The position numbers were made by a program, and so were the translations under genes. Shown here one piece after another: positions 7,965 through 16,504 of a DNA stretch of 64,000 nt. The stretch's first letter is position 1, and the number at the start of each line of letters is the position of its first letter. The stretch is from Catenulispora sp. MAP5-51 (GTDB lineage Bacteria > Actinomycetota > Actinomycetes > Streptomycetales > Catenulisporaceae): positions 33,408 to 97,407 of the forward strand of contig NZ_JBGCCH010000036.1 of assembly GCF_041261205.1 (NCBI RefSeq). Direction: 5' to 3'. The notes below the pieces were generated by a model. That model worked only from the letters and a program-made list of their open reading frames with translations. It had not been told where the DNA came from and ran no database searches.

Positions 7965-8120
7965 AAACAGGACGCACAGACCCAGTACGCCGCCGACCCG
8001 GTCATCAAGAAGTACACCGGTGTCCTGGCCGCCGCCGACGTCTACACCCGAAGCCACGCCTTCGTCCTGCTGGAATCCATCCGGCTCGACCTCGGCGTCG
8101 GCTCCCCGGTCCACCCCTGA
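7965..8120 (+). pseudogene. C-terminal fragment of an MBL-fold hydrolase
   Basis: The + strand reads DPVIKKYTGVLAAADVYTRS then HAFVLLESIRLDLGVGSPVHP and a stop at 8118. The ADVYTxSxAxxxxESLR pattern matches the C-terminus of the intact Tat-exported metallo-hydrolase at 60186-61250 (ADVYTSSNAYAVVESLRIDYG). No metal-binding domain is present upstream, so this is the tail of a lost paralogue. Confidence 0.6.
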
Positions 8121-8124
8121 CACC

Positions 8125-8178
8125 AGCACCGCCGGTCCGGACCGCGACGCGGCCCGGACCGGACCGGACCGGACCGGC
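8125..8178. repeat. GGACC tandem repeats in a convergent intergenic gap
   Basis: Five to six GGACC units at about 8155-8176 face a partly complementary CCGGTCCGG at 8131-8141. The sequence can fold and may terminate transcription of the reductase gene or the adjacent remnant. Confidence 0.4.
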
Positions 8179-8179
8179 G

Positions 8180-8905
8180 TCACAGGGCCACGCCGGCCGA
8201 TTCCCGGGCACGACGCACGGTTTGGCCGCGCTCGGTCTCCGGATAGCGCAGAAGCATCGCCCTCAGTTCCTCGGCGCCGACGTTCGCACCGAACGGCTCG
8301 GTGCCCGGCTCCAACCGCTTGCCCTCGGCCAGCGGGCCCGCGACGACCGCGTCGAAGCCGAGCGCTTCGACGAGACCGGCCACGGTCGCCAGATCCGCCG
8401 GATCGTCGCCGGCGACCGCGATCGCCTTCCGGCCGGGAGCACCCGTCTGGAGAGCGCCGGCCTCCAGGTCGTGGTACCCCATGTGATTGAAGGCCTTGAC
8501 GATGCGCGAGCCGGCCAGATACTCCTGCACGACCTCGCTGGAGGAGGTGCGATCGTCGGTCAGGTCCGGGCGCGGGCCGTCGACCTCCCACCAGTGGTTC
8601 ATGGCGTCGATGACGAGTCTGCCCCACAGGGCTTCGGCCGGGACGGTGTGGACCTTCCCCAGCGGCAGGGCCAGGACGATGATGTCCGCTTCCGCCGCCA
8701 CCTCGGCGGTGGTGGTCGCCACGGCGCCGGGCGTGAGCACTTCGACCGTGAGGGCGATCCGGGCCGGATCCCCGGATCCGGCGATGAGGACCCGGTATCC
8801 GGCGGCTACAGCCAGCCGGGCCAGGACGGTTCCGACCTTTCCCGCGCCCAGGATGCCTACTGTCCGCACCGTGGAGGCGCCGCCTGTGCTCGTCTGCGAT
8901 GGCAT
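8180..8905 (-). CDS. F420-type NADP(H) oxidoreductase (NADP-binding Rossmann protein)
   Basis: A 241-residue protein with an N-terminal Rossmann motif ([21 protein letters not shown]) and the layout of F420-dependent NADP reductases: [43 protein letters not shown] and [11 protein letters not shown]. Such enzymes move hydride between NADPH and the deazaflavin F420, or are close relatives with other partners. ATG 8905 has GCGGAGGGGAACAGCA in front. It is transcribed after an LLM-class oxidoreductase gene with a 23-base gap, so a cofactor-recycling pair is likely. The best call is family level; true F420 use is inferred. Confidence 0.82.
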   Translation of the reverse strand: MPSQTSTGGASTVRTVGILGAGKVGTVLARLAVAAGYRVLIAGSGDPARIALTVEVLTPGAVATTTAEVAAEADIIVLALPLGKVHTVPAEALWGRLVIDAMNHWWEVDGPRPDLTDDRTSSSEVVQEYLAGSRIVKAFNHMGYHDLEAGALQTGAPGRKAIAVAGDDPADLATVAGLVEALGFDAVVAGPLAEGKRLEPGTEPFGANVGAEELRAMLLRYPETERGQTVRRARESAGVAL

Positions 8906-8928
8906 TGCTGTTCCCCTCCGCTCGGATG

Positions 8929-9960
8929 TCAGTCTGCGAGGATGTCGCGCACCATCGGCACGACCTTCGCGCCGAAGAGCTCCACGGAGCGCAGCCGGTC
9001 GCTGATCGACTGGGCGCCGCCGGTGTAGATGAGGTCGAACCGGCCGACGCCGAGGGCCTTGATGGCTGCGGCCATCTTGCGGGCGACTGTCTCGGGGGAG
9101 CCGATGTACAACGACCCGTGCTCGATCTCGGCCTCGTACTCCTCCTTGCGGATCGGCGGCCACCCGCGCGACGCGCCGATCCGGTCGCGGATCACCTTGT
9201 AGTGCGGCCAGTGCGCCTCGCGGGCCTGGTCGTCGGTGTCGGCGATGAAGCCGGGCGAGTGCATGCCCACCGGGTGCGCCGTGGTGCCGAACTGGTCGGC
9301 GGCCCGCTGGTAGAGATCCAGGTAGGGCGCGAACCGGGTCGGAGATCCGCCGATGATGGCGATCATGAGCGGGAAACCGTACTGCGCGGTGCGGACGACC
9401 GACTGGGGGGTGCCGCCGACCCCGACCCAGGTCGTCAGGTGGCCGGACTCCGTTTTGGGGAAGACGTCGGCGTTGTCCAGCGCGGCCCGCTTCGTTCCGC
9501 TCCAGGAGACCGGTTTCTCCTCGAGCAGCTTGGCGAACAGCTCGAGCTTCTCCTCGAACAGGACGTCGTAGTCGCGCAGGTCGTAGCCGAACAGCGGGAA
9601 CGACTCGGTGAACGACCCGCGCCCGAGGATGACCTCGGCGCGGCCGTCGGACAGGGCGTCGAGGGTCGAGAACCGCTGGAACACCCGGACGGGGTCATCG
9701 GAGCTCAGGACCGTCACGCCGGAGGAGAGCCGGATTCGCGACGTGCGGCCCGCGATGCCGGCCAGCACCGTCTCCGGGCTCGAGACGGCGAACTCGGGAC
9801 GGTGGTGCTCGCCGAGCGCGACGACGTCCACGCCGACTTCCTCAGCGAGTACCGCCTCCTCGACGACCTGCCGAATGGCCCGTGCGTCCGACACCATGGC
9901 GCCGGAATCGTCCCTCGGCACGTCTCCAAAGGTGTCCAAACCGAAGACGAGAGCAGACAT
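8929..9960 (-). CDS. LLM-class (luciferase-like) flavin/F420-dependent oxidoreductase
   Basis: A 343-residue TIM-barrel protein of the bacterial luciferase superfamily. Landmarks are [10 protein letters not shown] at the N-terminus, [19 protein letters not shown], the [18 protein letters not shown] segment, [12 protein letters not shown], and [13 protein letters not shown] near the C-terminus. Enzymes of this group reduce or oxygenate substrates with FMNH2 or F420H2. The start at 9960 was chosen over an upstream ATG because GGAGGAGTTGGCA directly precedes it. It heads a two-gene operon with the F420-type NADP reductase. A GTTGA-N4-TCAAC element lies about 70 bases upstream. Confidence 0.88.
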   Translation of the reverse strand: MSALVFGLDTFGDVPRDDSGAMVSDARAIRQVVEEAVLAEEVGVDVVALGEHHRPEFAVSSPETVLAGIAGRTSRIRLSSGVTVLSSDDPVRVFQRFSTLDALSDGRAEVILGRGSFTESFPLFGYDLRDYDVLFEEKLELFAKLLEEKPVSWSGTKRAALDNADVFPKTESGHLTTWVGVGGTPQSVVRTAQYGFPLMIAIIGGSPTRFAPYLDLYQRAADQFGTTAHPVGMHSPGFIADTDDQAREAHWPHYKVIRDRIGASRGWPPIRKEEYEAEIEHGSLYIGSPETVARKMAAAIKALGVGRFDLIYTGGAQSISDRLRSVELFGAKVVPMVRDILAD

Positions 9961-10029
9961 TGCCAACTCCTCCATCTTGTGCAGCGTTGTGCGGGTCGTG
10001 CGGGTGGTTCCGCGCGTGGGCTCGCCCTA

Positions 10030-10043
10030 GTTGAATGCTCAAC
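10030..10043. promoter_or_regulatory. Inverted repeat upstream of the LLM oxidoreductase
   Basis: GTTGAATGCTCAAC has arms GTTGA and TCAAC. It sits about 70 bases before the start codon of the minus-strand LLM gene and resembles MarR/TetR-type operators. Its cognate regulator is unknown. Confidence 0.45.
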
Positions 10044-10221
10044 CATTTTCCCCGCTGTGGCATTCCGTCAGGCACGCGGCAGCCCAAGGCGGCACGGCGC
10101 CCGGCGGTTGGCGAATCACCGGCTTCGGGTGAGGGCGGCTCACCTGGGTCGGTGCGAATCTGCCATCAGGACGCCGTTTCGGCCCCGCGCCTGGGACGTC
10201 GATCCGCGGCTCCTCGAATAT

Positions 10222-10409
10222 CGACCGACAAGCCCGACACCGTCATCGCGGAGTGGAGCGTCAAGGGCCACGTGATCCCCACCGGCAACACGTACAACAT
10301 GGCCTACGCGACGTTCGTCACTGTTCGGGACGGACAGATCACGGGCTACCGCGAATACTGGAACCCGCTCGCCTTCGGTCAGGCGCTGGAGGGTGTGTCC
10401 TTCGGCTAG
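10222..10409 (+). pseudogene. SnoaL/NTF2-like protein, C-terminal fragment
   Basis: About 60 residues ending at 10409 (VIAEWSVKGHVIPTG, YATFVTVRDGQITGYREYWN, PLAFGQALEG) match the second half of the SnoaL-like/ketosteroid-isomerase fold, where the conserved final strands carry DGxIxxYREYxNP. The preceding sequence in frame is Pro/Ala/Arg-rich and unlike the family, so the N-terminal half is lost. It lies 105 bases before an SDR gene. Confidence 0.6.
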
Positions 10410-10513
10410 CGCGTGGCAAGGTCCGTGCCCAGGTGCCACAGACCGCCCCGCGCCCAGCAGTTCCGTGTCCATCAGCAGCCGTGCATGCGTGACCAGCTGA
10501 GGAGGGCCGGCCA

Positions 10514-11251
10514 ATGGCCGACAACACCGACAACACCGACAACACCGATAACGCCGACAACAAGGACGGAGGCCGACGGGTCGCTGTGGTGACCGGCGGA
10601 TCCGGTGCCATCGGCGGTGCGATCGCCGCGCGCCTGGCAGAAGATCACACCGTGGTGGCCCTCGACCGCGATGGTGACGTCGCTGTCGACCTCGCAGACC
10701 AGGCCCAGGTCCGCCAGGCGGCGCAGGAGGTGCTCAGCCGGCACGGCCGGGTCGACGTCCTCGTCCACGCCGCGGCGATGGTGGCCTTCGAGGCGATCGA
10801 GGAGTTCGACCTGGAGCTCTGGCGTCAAGTCCAAGCCGTGAACGTCGAGTCGGCCCTGCTGCTCACCCAGGCCTTCACGCCCGGGATGCGCCAGCGTCGA
10901 TTCGGCCGCTTGGTCTTCGTCGTCTCCAACACGTTCTGGCGTCCGGCCGGCGGCCATCAGATCGCCTATGTGGCCTCCAAGGGTGCGCTGATCGGCATGG
11001 CACGCGCCCTGGCAGTGGGACTCGGCGGCGACGGGGTGGCGGCGATGGCCGTGGCCCCGGGACTGACCCGCACGCCGGCCACCAGCGTCGTGCCGGCCGA
11101 GGAGTTCCAGGACGTGGCCGCGCACCAGGCGCTGGCCAGGCCCCTCACCCCGGACGACGCGGCCGCCGTCGTCGCGATGCTGGTCCGCGATGACGCCGCC
11201 GCGCTGACCGGGCAGACGCTCATGGCCGACGGCGGCCTGGTCCTGAGCTAG
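10514..11251 (+). CDS. Short-chain dehydrogenase/reductase with Asp-Asn-Thr repeat N-terminus
   Basis: A 245-residue classical SDR. The nucleotide motif is VTGGSGAIGGAIA (TGxxxGxG, about residues 26-38); the NNAG position reads VHAAAMV; the active site is VVSNTFW...YVASKGAL (Tyr-x3-Lys); a C-terminal MLVRDDAAALTGQTLMADGG completes the FabG-like fold. RBS GAGGAGGGCCGGCCA is strong. The first 18 residues are a low-complexity (DNT)n tract encoded by a 9-bp tandem repeat, which precedes the fold and is probably disordered. The substrate is unknown. Confidence 0.9.
   Translation: MADNTDNTDNTDNADNKDGGRRVAVVTGGSGAIGGAIAARLAEDHTVVALDRDGDVAVDLADQAQVRQAAQEVLSRHGRVDVLVHAAAMVAFEAIEEFDLELWRQVQAVNVESALLLTQAFTPGMRQRRFGRLVFVVSNTFWRPAGGHQIAYVASKGALIGMARALAVGLGGDGVAAMAVAPGLTRTPATSVVPAEEFQDVAAHQALARPLTPDDAAAVVAMLVRDDAAALTGQTLMADGGLVLS
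10521..10560 (+). repeat. 9-bp tandem repeat in the SDR N-terminus
   Basis: ACAACACCG-type 9-mers repeat about four times in frame and encode Asp-Asn-Thr. Because the period is a multiple of three, slippage would change protein length without breaking the frame. Confidence 0.7.
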
Positions 11252-11264
11252 ACCAGAGGGCGGG

Positions 11265-11585
11265 GCCAATCGCACCCGATACAGCTCGCCGAACGCTGAG
11301 CGCCGCTACAACAACGACATGAACCCCGCGCACGAGGCACAACGGGAGATGCAGGCCCGGCCACGTAAGGAGCGGCAACCAGGGCGGAGTCCCCGGCATC
11401 GAGCCCAACAACTTCGGCCGCTGGGCCGAGCAGCCTTCATACGCCGACCCGGGGCTGCCGGTCGGACAGAGCGCTGACCATTTCGACTTGCGCCAGGACG
11501 ACGACTACTTCACCCAGCCGAGAGACCTTTTCCGACTGATGACGGCGGTGCAGCAGCAGGAACTCTTCGACAACACGGCGTGCGC
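11265..11585 (+). pseudogene. Catalase remnant, frameshifted
   Basis: The + strand encodes YNNDMNPAHEAQREMQ, then in another frame GVPGIEPNNFGRWAEQPSYA, DHFDLRQDDDYFTQP and LFRLMTAVQQQELFDNTA. These match the C-terminal part of monofunctional heme catalases (NxFGxxxxxPxYxxPP...YxQPxxLxRLMxxxxQxxLxxNxA). The heme-binding and catalytic N-terminal regions are missing and a frame change occurs near 11370. The next bases carry a GMC oxidoreductase fragment. Confidence 0.6.
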
Positions 11586-11589
11586 TCCT

Positions 11590-11866
11590 GGCCGCAGATC
11601 GCGATGTTCGCCGCATGCTGGAAGGCGTCAAGCCGAGCCGCGCCATCGCCCGCACACCCTCCTTCGCATCCTTCCTCGCCGGCGAACTTCTCCCCGGTGA
11701 GGCCGTTGACGACAGCGAGCTGGCCACATTCATCCCCGGTGCCATTGCCGTTGCCGTTGCCGTTGCCGTCTACGGTCATCCCACCTCCACGGTGCCGATG
11801 GGCGGGCCGGGCGACCCGGGGGCCGTCGTCGATGCGGGTGTACAAGGCCTGACAGCCGTTCGCCGC
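11590..11866 (+). pseudogene. GMC oxidoreductase (choline dehydrogenase type) C-terminal fragment
   Basis: In the frame containing 11615 the + strand reads MLEGVKPSRAIARTPSFASF, LAGELLPGEAVDDSELATFI, YGHPTSTVPMGGPGDPGAVV and GVQGLTAVR. This is the C-terminal GMC domain with the conserved His in the HPTSTVPMG motif, followed by the sequence that normally leads into VVDASVMP, which is missing here. A (GCCGTT)n slippage tract has expanded inside it, giving AIAVAVAVAV. It joins a catalase fragment on one side and the end of an amidohydrolase gene on the other. Confidence 0.6.
11741..11770 (+). repeat. 6-bp tandem repeat (GCCGTT)n
   Basis: About four to five GCCGTT units encode an Ala-Val run inside the GMC remnant. 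Confidence 0.65.
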
Positions 11867-11872
11867 GTGCTG

Positions 11873-13480
11873 CTAGGGAACGACGACGCCGAGCCCTCCG
11901 ATGAACGTGTGCGTGGGATTCAGGTCGCGCAGCTCCTCGACCGGGCACTGACCGGGGTCCCGGTCCCAGACGGTGAAGTCGGCGAGGCGCCCGGGTGAGA
12001 GCATCCCGCGCAGGCGGTGTTCCCCGACCAGGCGGGCCGCGGCGGTGGTGTGGAGCGCGACTGCCTCGTCGTACGTGATGGCGTGTTCGGGCCCTTGTAC
12101 GCCGATCACGGACTGCCGGGTGATCATGCCCCACACCGAGCGCATGGCGCCGAACTGCCCGACCGGGAAGTCCGAGCCACCGGCGATCAGGGCGCCGGTG
12201 TCCAGCCACTGGCGGGCGGGGAACAGGCGGGCGACGCGTTCCGGGCCCCAGAATCCGGTCTCGACCTCAGCAGTGTCGTGCAGCAGCGGCAGCTGGATGG
12301 TGACCGGGATGCCGAGGGCCACGGCGCGGGCCCGTTGTTCGGGGCCGGCCAGGCCGCCGTGCTCCATCACCAGGGTGCCCGGCGGCAGGCCCGGGTTGTT
12401 GCGCAGGACACGTTCATAGGTGTCGAGCAGGACGCGCACGGCGCGGTCCCCGTAGGCGTGCGTTCCGACCCGCCAGCCGCGCCGCACCACCGCCTCGACC
12501 GCTTCGGTGAAAGCGCCCGGCTCCCAGGTGAGCGTGCCTGAGAAGCCGTGGTCGCAGGCGTACGGCTCCTCCGTGGCGCCGGCCTCCAGGCCGCCGTCCA
12601 GCCCGAACTTCACGCCCCAGACACTCAGCCAGGGATCGGAGGCATATCGCCACTGCTCCATCTCGTCGAGCAGGTCCTCCACCTGGGCGGTGGTGGAGAG
12701 CCCGAACGTCGCGATCAGGGCCCGGACCCGGGTGTTGAGCGCGCGCTGGTGCCGGGCGGCGAGCAGGTTGCGGTAGTCCTCGGGCCAGACCGCGCAGTCG
12801 CGGACGGTGCCGATGCCGGTCGCGGCGTACTGCGCGCTGGCCAGCCGGAGGCCGTCCACGATCTGCGAAGGATCGTCCGCGGGCACGAGCTGCTCGACCA
12901 GCCGCTGCGCCGTGTCGATCAGCCGCCCGTCGAGCCGGCCCTCGGCGTCGCGCCCGATCACGCCGCCGGGCGGCACCGGCGTCTGCTCGGTGATCCCGGC
13001 CAGCCGCAGCGCGTAGGAGTTGACGACATCGTTGTGCCCGCCCCGCTTCACCAGTACCGGGTGGCGGTCGGTGGCCCGGTCGAGCTCGGCCGCGGTGGGC
13101 ATGCGCCGCTCGGCCAGGTTGAGCTCCTGCCAGTTCGTCGTGGTGCGGATCCACTCGCCCTCGGGGGTGGTGGCCGCCCGTTGCCGGATCAGCTCCACGA
13201 ACGCCTCGATCGTGCGGGCCAGGTGGACGGGGACGTCGTGTGCGCTGCGGCCGGCGAAGACCAGGTGGGTGTGGGTGTCGTCGAACGCCGGCAGCACCGT
13301 GGACCCGGGCAGGTCGTGGACCGTGGTCCGGTCGGCCACCCAGCCGTCCAGGCCGTTCGGATCGGCGGAGGTGGCCACGACGCGGTCGCCGCGCACCGCG
13401 ATCGCGCGCTGGACGGGTAGGCCGGGGACGAGAGTGTGCACCTTGCCGGCCCGGACCAGAATATCAGCACCATGATTCAT
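11873..13480 (-). CDS. YtcJ-type amidohydrolase
   Basis: A 535-residue metal-dependent hydrolase of the amidohydrolase_3 branch. Near the N-terminus VLPAFDDTHTHLVFAG carries the HxH metal motif (here Thr-His-Thr-His); further on are GGLEAGATEEPY, VGTHAYGDRAV (metal His), LVMEHGGL (His) and LIAGGSDFPVG (catalytic Asp), followed by the composite beta-sandwich ending GRLADFTVWDRDPG. The family hydrolyses amide or imide bonds of varied small molecules; the substrate cannot be read from sequence. ATG 13480 opens MNHGADILVRAGKVHTL, as usual for the beta-sandwich start. It lies downstream of, and parallel to, a LAL regulator with a 101-base gap that contains GACCCC tandem repeats. Confidence 0.9.
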   Translation of the reverse strand: MNHGADILVRAGKVHTLVPGLPVQRAIAVRGDRVVATSADPNGLDGWVADRTTVHDLPGSTVLPAFDDTHTHLVFAGRSAHDVPVHLARTIEAFVELIRQRAATTPEGEWIRTTTNWQELNLAERRMPTAAELDRATDRHPVLVKRGGHNDVVNSYALRLAGITEQTPVPPGGVIGRDAEGRLDGRLIDTAQRLVEQLVPADDPSQIVDGLRLASAQYAATGIGTVRDCAVWPEDYRNLLAARHQRALNTRVRALIATFGLSTTAQVEDLLDEMEQWRYASDPWLSVWGVKFGLDGGLEAGATEEPYACDHGFSGTLTWEPGAFTEAVEAVVRRGWRVGTHAYGDRAVRVLLDTYERVLRNNPGLPPGTLVMEHGGLAGPEQRARAVALGIPVTIQLPLLHDTAEVETGFWGPERVARLFPARQWLDTGALIAGGSDFPVGQFGAMRSVWGMITRQSVIGVQGPEHAITYDEAVALHTTAAARLVGEHRLRGMLSPGRLADFTVWDRDPGQCPVEELRDLNPTHTFIGGLGVVVP

Positions 13481-13543
13481 ACCCTCGACACTAGGAGCGG
13501 GTGCGCCGGGTCCGCTCCCGTCATCTGACCTACTTCCGCCGGC

Positions 13544-13575
13544 GGACCCCGACCCCGGACCCCGACCCCGGACCA
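13544..13575. repeat. GACCCCGACCCCG tandem repeat
   Basis: Repeated GACCCCG/GACCCCGG units fill the gap between the LAL regulator stop and the amidohydrolase start. No function can be assigned. Confidence 0.5.
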
Positions 13576-13581
13576 CCCGGC

Positions 13582-16338
13582 TCAGTCGCGCGCGAACGGA
13601 GCCAGCGCGTCGCGCAGGGCGGCCCGCGAGCTGACACCGAGCTTCGGGAAGAGCTGGTAGAGGTGGCTGGACACCGTCCGTGGAGACAGGAACAGCTTCT
13701 CGGCGATCTGCTTGTTGGTCAGACCGGCCGCCGCCAGCCGGGCGATCTCCCACTGCTGCGGCGTGAGCCTGACGCCCTCGGTCCGCGGCGTTGTGTGCAC
13801 CGCAGCGCCGCAGGCGCGCAGCTCCTGGTTGGCGCGCTCGGCCCAGGGCGCCGCCTCGAGCCGGGTGAAGGTCTCGACGGCGTTGTCGAGGTACAGCCGA
13901 GCTCGCGCCGGAGCCTTGCCCCGCCGTAACCGCTCGCCGAAGTACAGCTGTATTCGTGCCGTGTCGAAGGGCCAGCGCTCGGTGCCCTCGATGGCCAGCG
14001 CGTCCTCGAACCCGCGCTCGGCCTCCTGGTCGTCCTCGGCCGCCAGTGCCGCCGAAGCCAGCAGGATGAAGCGCAGACGCTGGGAGACGGCATCCAGGCC
14101 GGCCCGCCGGGCCGCCGCGACGTGCTCCCGGGCCTGCTCTCGGTGCCCCGAGCGCACGGCCGCCTCGACCTGGTCCAGGATCGACCACAGCGCGTGCCCG
14201 GCGAACGGCGCGAACTCGCCGGTCGGCGTGATCACCGCCGCGTGGTGGTGGGCCCGCTCGAAGTCGCTCTGCGAGAGCGCCATCAGGGTCCTGGCATGCG
14301 CGGCGTAGCAGCGCACGGCCTGGGAGCGGCGCGGGCCCGCCCACATGTCCATCTCGTCGGCCAGTGCCCGGGCCGTCGCGAAGTCGCCGCGGACCGCCGC
14401 CAGGCACGCCAGAACCCACTTGCCGGTCCAGGAGCGCAGCCGGTATCCCAGTTCGTCGCACATCCTCAGGCTGGTGCCGACCACCTCGCGCAGCTCGGTC
14501 CACTGCCCGCTGCTCCAGGCGTGGCTGCCCCACAGGAAGGACGCCTGGATCGCCGGGAAACTGTTCGCTCCGGTGCTGCCGCCGCGCGCCGTGCTCCGCA
14601 GCTGCTCGTCGATCGCTCCCAAGCGGTCTGCGTAGGCCCCCGCGGTGGCGATCCGCACGATCCGCGCGGGGTCCGGCTCGCCGGGCAGGGCCGCGAGAGC
14701 GGCGTCGAGCCGGGCCCAGTCCGCGGGCCGGGCGCGCGCCGGATCGGCGAACGTGGTGCGCAGCAGGTGCAGTCCGTCCGGGACCGCCGTGCACTTCGCG
14801 GCTATGGCGTCGTAGTGCGCCCACTCTTGCGCGCGGCCCGCGTGGACGCTGACCATCAGCAGCGCGGAGAGGGCCTCGCGCGTGGTGGTGTCGTCGGTGT
14901 CGTAGGGCTCGGGCAGGTGGGCGAACGCACCGGTCAGCAGACGGCACGCGGTGTCGGTGTCGCCGTGGCTGTTGATCAGGTACACCGCGGTGGCCACCGC
15001 TGCGGCCAGCGAGTCGTCGTCCGGCGAGGCCTGCTTCGCGGAGTCCAGCAGACGGGGGACGTCGCGCACGAAGCCGGTGAGGTTCGCGCCGAAGTACGCC
15101 GCCTTGGCCAGCCGGCGGGCTCGTTCGGTCCCCGCCGGGCTCAGGTCCGCCGAGCGCAGCAGCGCCGCGACCGCGTTCGGGCCGTCGCCGCGCCGGGAGC
15201 TCAGATCGGCGACCTCCTCCAGCAGAGCCGCGAGGGACTCGTCGGGATCGACCGTGGCCTGCGCCAGATGCCAGGCCCGCTGCTCCGGTACGTCCCGCCA
15301 GACCTCCGCCAGCGCCCGGTGCACCCCGCGCCGCTGATCACTGGTCGACAGGGCCACCACCGCCGAGCGCATCAGAGGGTGGCGGAACGTCAGCCGGCCG
15401 GTCCCGTCATCGACGTCCACGAGCCGGGCCCGCTCGGCCGGCGCCAAGTGCTTCAGGTGGCACTTCCCAGCAACCGCCTGGCGGATCACCCGCAGGCTGC
15501 CGGTGCCTTCCAGCGCTGCCACGAGCAACAGGTGCCGGGCGGCGGCCGGCAGGTGCTCGATGCGGGAGGCGAACATCGACTGCAACCGCTGTGTCAGCGG
15601 CAGCCGGTCGGGCAGGGACCAGGTCTGGCTGCGCTGGGAGTCGGTGAGAGCAGCCGGCAGTTCAAGAAGGGCCAACGGATTGCCCTCCGCGGCGGCCATC
15701 AGGCTGTGACGCACGTGCGAGGCCAGCATCGGGAAGCTGCGGGTCAGCAACGCCTCGGCGGCGGCGGAGCTGAGCGGCCCCACGTGGTGGAAGGGAATCC
15801 CGCCGTAGTCGAAGAAGCTGTCCTCTCCCATCCTCGCGGCGCACAGCATCCCCGCGCCGGTACCGGGCAACTCCTGGGCGACCCGTGCCAGGACCCCGGC
15901 GCTGGCCCGGTCCAGCCACTGCGTGTCATCGAGCGTCAGCAGCATGGGCTTGTCGACGGAGAGCTTCGCGACCAGCGTCACGACGGCTGCGCAGACCGCG
16001 TCGTCGCCCGCCGGCTCGGCTCGCGCGCTTCCCAGGATCGTGGCGAGCACCGGGATGTCGGCCGCTGCCTCCCGGCTTTCCGGTGAGGATTCCAGCAACA
16101 ACCGCAGGGCACCGTATGCGATCTGCGCGCGATACTGCACGCCGCCTATCGACAGGATGGCGAGCCCGGCCCGTTCGGCTCGTTCGGCCGCCGCCGCGAG
16201 CAATGCCGTCTTGCCGACTCCCGCCTCGCCCAGAACGACCAGCGCCCCGCCGAAGCGCGGCACGTCGGCCAGGAAAGCGTCCAGCCGCGCCAAATCCTCT
16301 TCGCGGCCGATCAGGGAAGGTTGTGCCTCGCTCGCCAT
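13582..16338 (-). CDS. LAL-family LuxR regulator (large ATP-binding), copy 1
   Basis: A regulator of about 918 residues. The N-terminus has LIGREEDLARLDAFL and Walker A GEAGVGKTALL (near 40), with Walker B MLLTLDDTQWLD. A long TPR-like helical middle follows, then a C-terminal LuxR helix-turn-helix (LTPQQWEIARLAAAGLTNKQ...TVSSHLYQLFPKLGVSSR). LAL proteins activate neighbouring operons when ATP and a sugar or other ligand are sensed, as MalT does. It is divergent from two alpha/beta hydrolase genes starting at 16505 and parallel to an amidohydrolase; either could be its target. ATG 16338 (MASEAQPSL) precedes the GREEDL motif; an upstream start at 16371 is possible. Confidence 0.9.
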   Translation of the reverse strand: MASEAQPSLIGREEDLARLDAFLADVPRFGGALVVLGEAGVGKTALLAAAAERAERAGLAILSIGGVQYRAQIAYGALRLLLESSPESREAAADIPVLATILGSARAEPAGDDAVCAAVVTLVAKLSVDKPMLLTLDDTQWLDRASAGVLARVAQELPGTGAGMLCAARMGEDSFFDYGGIPFHHVGPLSSAAAEALLTRSFPMLASHVRHSLMAAAEGNPLALLELPAALTDSQRSQTWSLPDRLPLTQRLQSMFASRIEHLPAAARHLLLVAALEGTGSLRVIRQAVAGKCHLKHLAPAERARLVDVDDGTGRLTFRHPLMRSAVVALSTSDQRRGVHRALAEVWRDVPEQRAWHLAQATVDPDESLAALLEEVADLSSRRGDGPNAVAALLRSADLSPAGTERARRLAKAAYFGANLTGFVRDVPRLLDSAKQASPDDDSLAAAVATAVYLINSHGDTDTACRLLTGAFAHLPEPYDTDDTTTREALSALLMVSVHAGRAQEWAHYDAIAAKCTAVPDGLHLLRTTFADPARARPADWARLDAALAALPGEPDPARIVRIATAGAYADRLGAIDEQLRSTARGGSTGANSFPAIQASFLWGSHAWSSGQWTELREVVGTSLRMCDELGYRLRSWTGKWVLACLAAVRGDFATARALADEMDMWAGPRRSQAVRCYAAHARTLMALSQSDFERAHHHAAVITPTGEFAPFAGHALWSILDQVEAAVRSGHREQAREHVAAARRAGLDAVSQRLRFILLASAALAAEDDQEAERGFEDALAIEGTERWPFDTARIQLYFGERLRRGKAPARARLYLDNAVETFTRLEAAPWAERANQELRACGAAVHTTPRTEGVRLTPQQWEIARLAAAGLTNKQIAEKLFLSPRTVSSHLYQLFPKLGVSSRAALRDALAPFARD

Positions 16339-16504
16339 GGGCCCAGTCAAGCCGCGGCGGTGCGCGATCACCAGGAAAAGGAGCGGGCAAAAGTAGCCGC
16401 CGCCTGGCGCGAACTAGGTCACATGACTGGAGCGGACGTGTCTGCCGCGCTTCTACCTTCGAGGCAAGGGCCCACATCAAGCCCGGAAAACCACTGGAGG
16501 TTCG
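16339..16504. promoter_or_regulatory. Divergent promoter region, LAL regulator / alpha-beta hydrolases
   Basis: This 166-base gap separates the LAL gene from the hydrolase pair. TGGAGGTTCG before 16505 is the hydrolase ribosome site. No clear symmetric operator was seen. Confidence 0.35.

Noticed and set aside
10521..10560. CRISPR array
   Set aside because: Units are contiguous 9-mers in a coding frame without spacers; no cas genes are in the window.
14122..16086. 654-codon open frame on the + strand
   Set aside because: Antisense to a LAL regulator with clear Walker and HTH motifs; composition is Arg/Gly/Pro-rich with no domains.
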